Notes under the pieces: model-generated
Database searches by the model: none
Told to the model about the DNA's origin: nothing
Seen by the model: only the letters and a program-made list of their open reading frames with translations
Origin: Agarophyton chilense
Lineage: Eukaryota; Rhodophyta; Florideophyceae; Gracilariales; Gracilariaceae
Direction of reading: 5' to 3'
Assembly: GCA_030374765.1 (NCBI GenBank)
Contig: JARGXX010000115.1
Location: 992,001-1,056,000 of the forward strand
Length of the DNA: 64,000 nt
Position numbers and translations under genes: made by a program
Shown: positions 63,718 through 64,000 of the stretch, in pieces
How the letters are laid out: the number at the start of each line of letters is the position of its first letter
Numbering within the stretch: the first letter of the stretch is position 1

Positions 63718-64000
63718 TCTCAAGTGTAGCTGTCCGAATCTTCTTTTCAAAAAAGAAATGCGTTCCCTTGAACACCTGCTTGCGTCCTTTGCTCTACCAT
63801 TCCAGTAGGTTAGCCATCTAGCGAATGTGTTGGGATTGGGACGGGCTCTGCTCCGGCCGCAATAGCGGGGAGCCCGCACAGGTCCAACAGTTTCAGTGTA
63901 GTGTTTACACTTTCGAGTTTGCATCAGCGGGTTCCACTAGGTCATGAGTGGAGCCCTGGTTAGCTCGCAGAAGTATCTCATCCCGGTCGGGGACGCTGAT
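63718..64000. other. E8 region beyond the aORF, unassigned
   Basis: By analogy with E3 and E5 the chromodomain end of E8 pol should begin here on the minus strand, but I cannot recognise it. No AATAAA follows the aORF stop. Nothing else is supported. Confidence 0.4.

Larger units (their letters stand above)
60652..64000 (-). mobile_element. E8: 3' end of a divergent gypsy element, running off the right edge
   Basis: This minus-strand element is recognised by LTR type 3 as its 3' LTR, a polypurine tract and a divergent antisense gene on the plus strand (to 63717). Its pol and gag should lie beyond 64000. E7 and E8 are head-to-tail and share one LTR, an arrangement known from LTR-LTR recombination or insertion events. 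The extent of breakage in the unseen part cannot be judged. Confidence 0.6.

Overview
The window is a 64 kb block of nested LTR retrotransposons from a eukaryotic nuclear genome. I see no host protein gene, rRNA gene or convincing tRNA gene. Complete Ty3/gypsy machinery (gag with CCHC knuckle, protease, reverse transcriptase, RNase H, integrase), C-terminal chromodomains (chromovirus type), 5-bp target-site duplications (TSDs) and AATAAA signals point to a repeat-rich fungus or similar microbial eukaryote. The species cannot be named from this sequence. Most of the DNA is GC-rich. One element (28731-36940) is clearly AT-richer.

Layout. (1) 1-4869: 3' part of a plus-strand element (E1) ending in LTR type 1, inserted into LTR type 4 of a minus-strand element E2. 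(2) E2 (4870-18860) is split by the full-length minus-strand element E3 (5988-17379, 794-bp LTR type 2, TSD aaact). (3) At 18860/18861 a tandem duplication begins. 18861-28125 repeats 1401-10596 with an offset of about 17.46 kb and gives second copies E1', E2' and E3'. (4) At about 28125 the duplicate runs into an older minus-strand element E7, which extends to an LTR (type 3) at 60652-61801. E7 is split by a different gypsy element B (28731-36940, 452-bp LTRs, TSD gggag; B itself holds an 864-bp solo LTR type 1, TSD tgggt). It is split again by plus-strand E6 (37164-59930, TSD ccacc), whose 5' LTR holds the full-length minus-strand element E5 (37473-48838, TSD gggcg/gggca). (5) LTR type 3 is shared by E7 (as its 5' LTR) and by E8 (as its 3' LTR), which runs off the right edge.

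The most notable signal is an antisense gene (called aORF here). In every GC-rich element whose 3' end is visible, a long reading frame lies between the chromodomain end of pol and the 3' LTR, on the strand opposite to gag-pol. It is 591 codons and uninterrupted in E5 and E1', recognisable in E1, E2, E2', E3, E3' and E6, and strongly diverged in E8. In the better preserved copies its start lies about 35-50 bp inside the LTR edge and an AATAAA lies about 60-90 bp past its stop. The type 2 LTR has a palindromic TATA core and the LTR termini are mirror-like. Together these suggest LTRs that fire in both directions, with the 3' LTR driving the antisense gene. I do not recognise the protein; it has no visible signal peptide or membrane segment, so it does not look like an envelope.

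All elements here are treated as fossils. Most carry several interruptions in gag-pol, and LTR pairs differ by only a few percent by eye, so they are comparatively young. The order of events follows from nesting: E7 before B and E6; E6 before E5; B before the solo LTR; E2 before E1 and E3; then the duplication.
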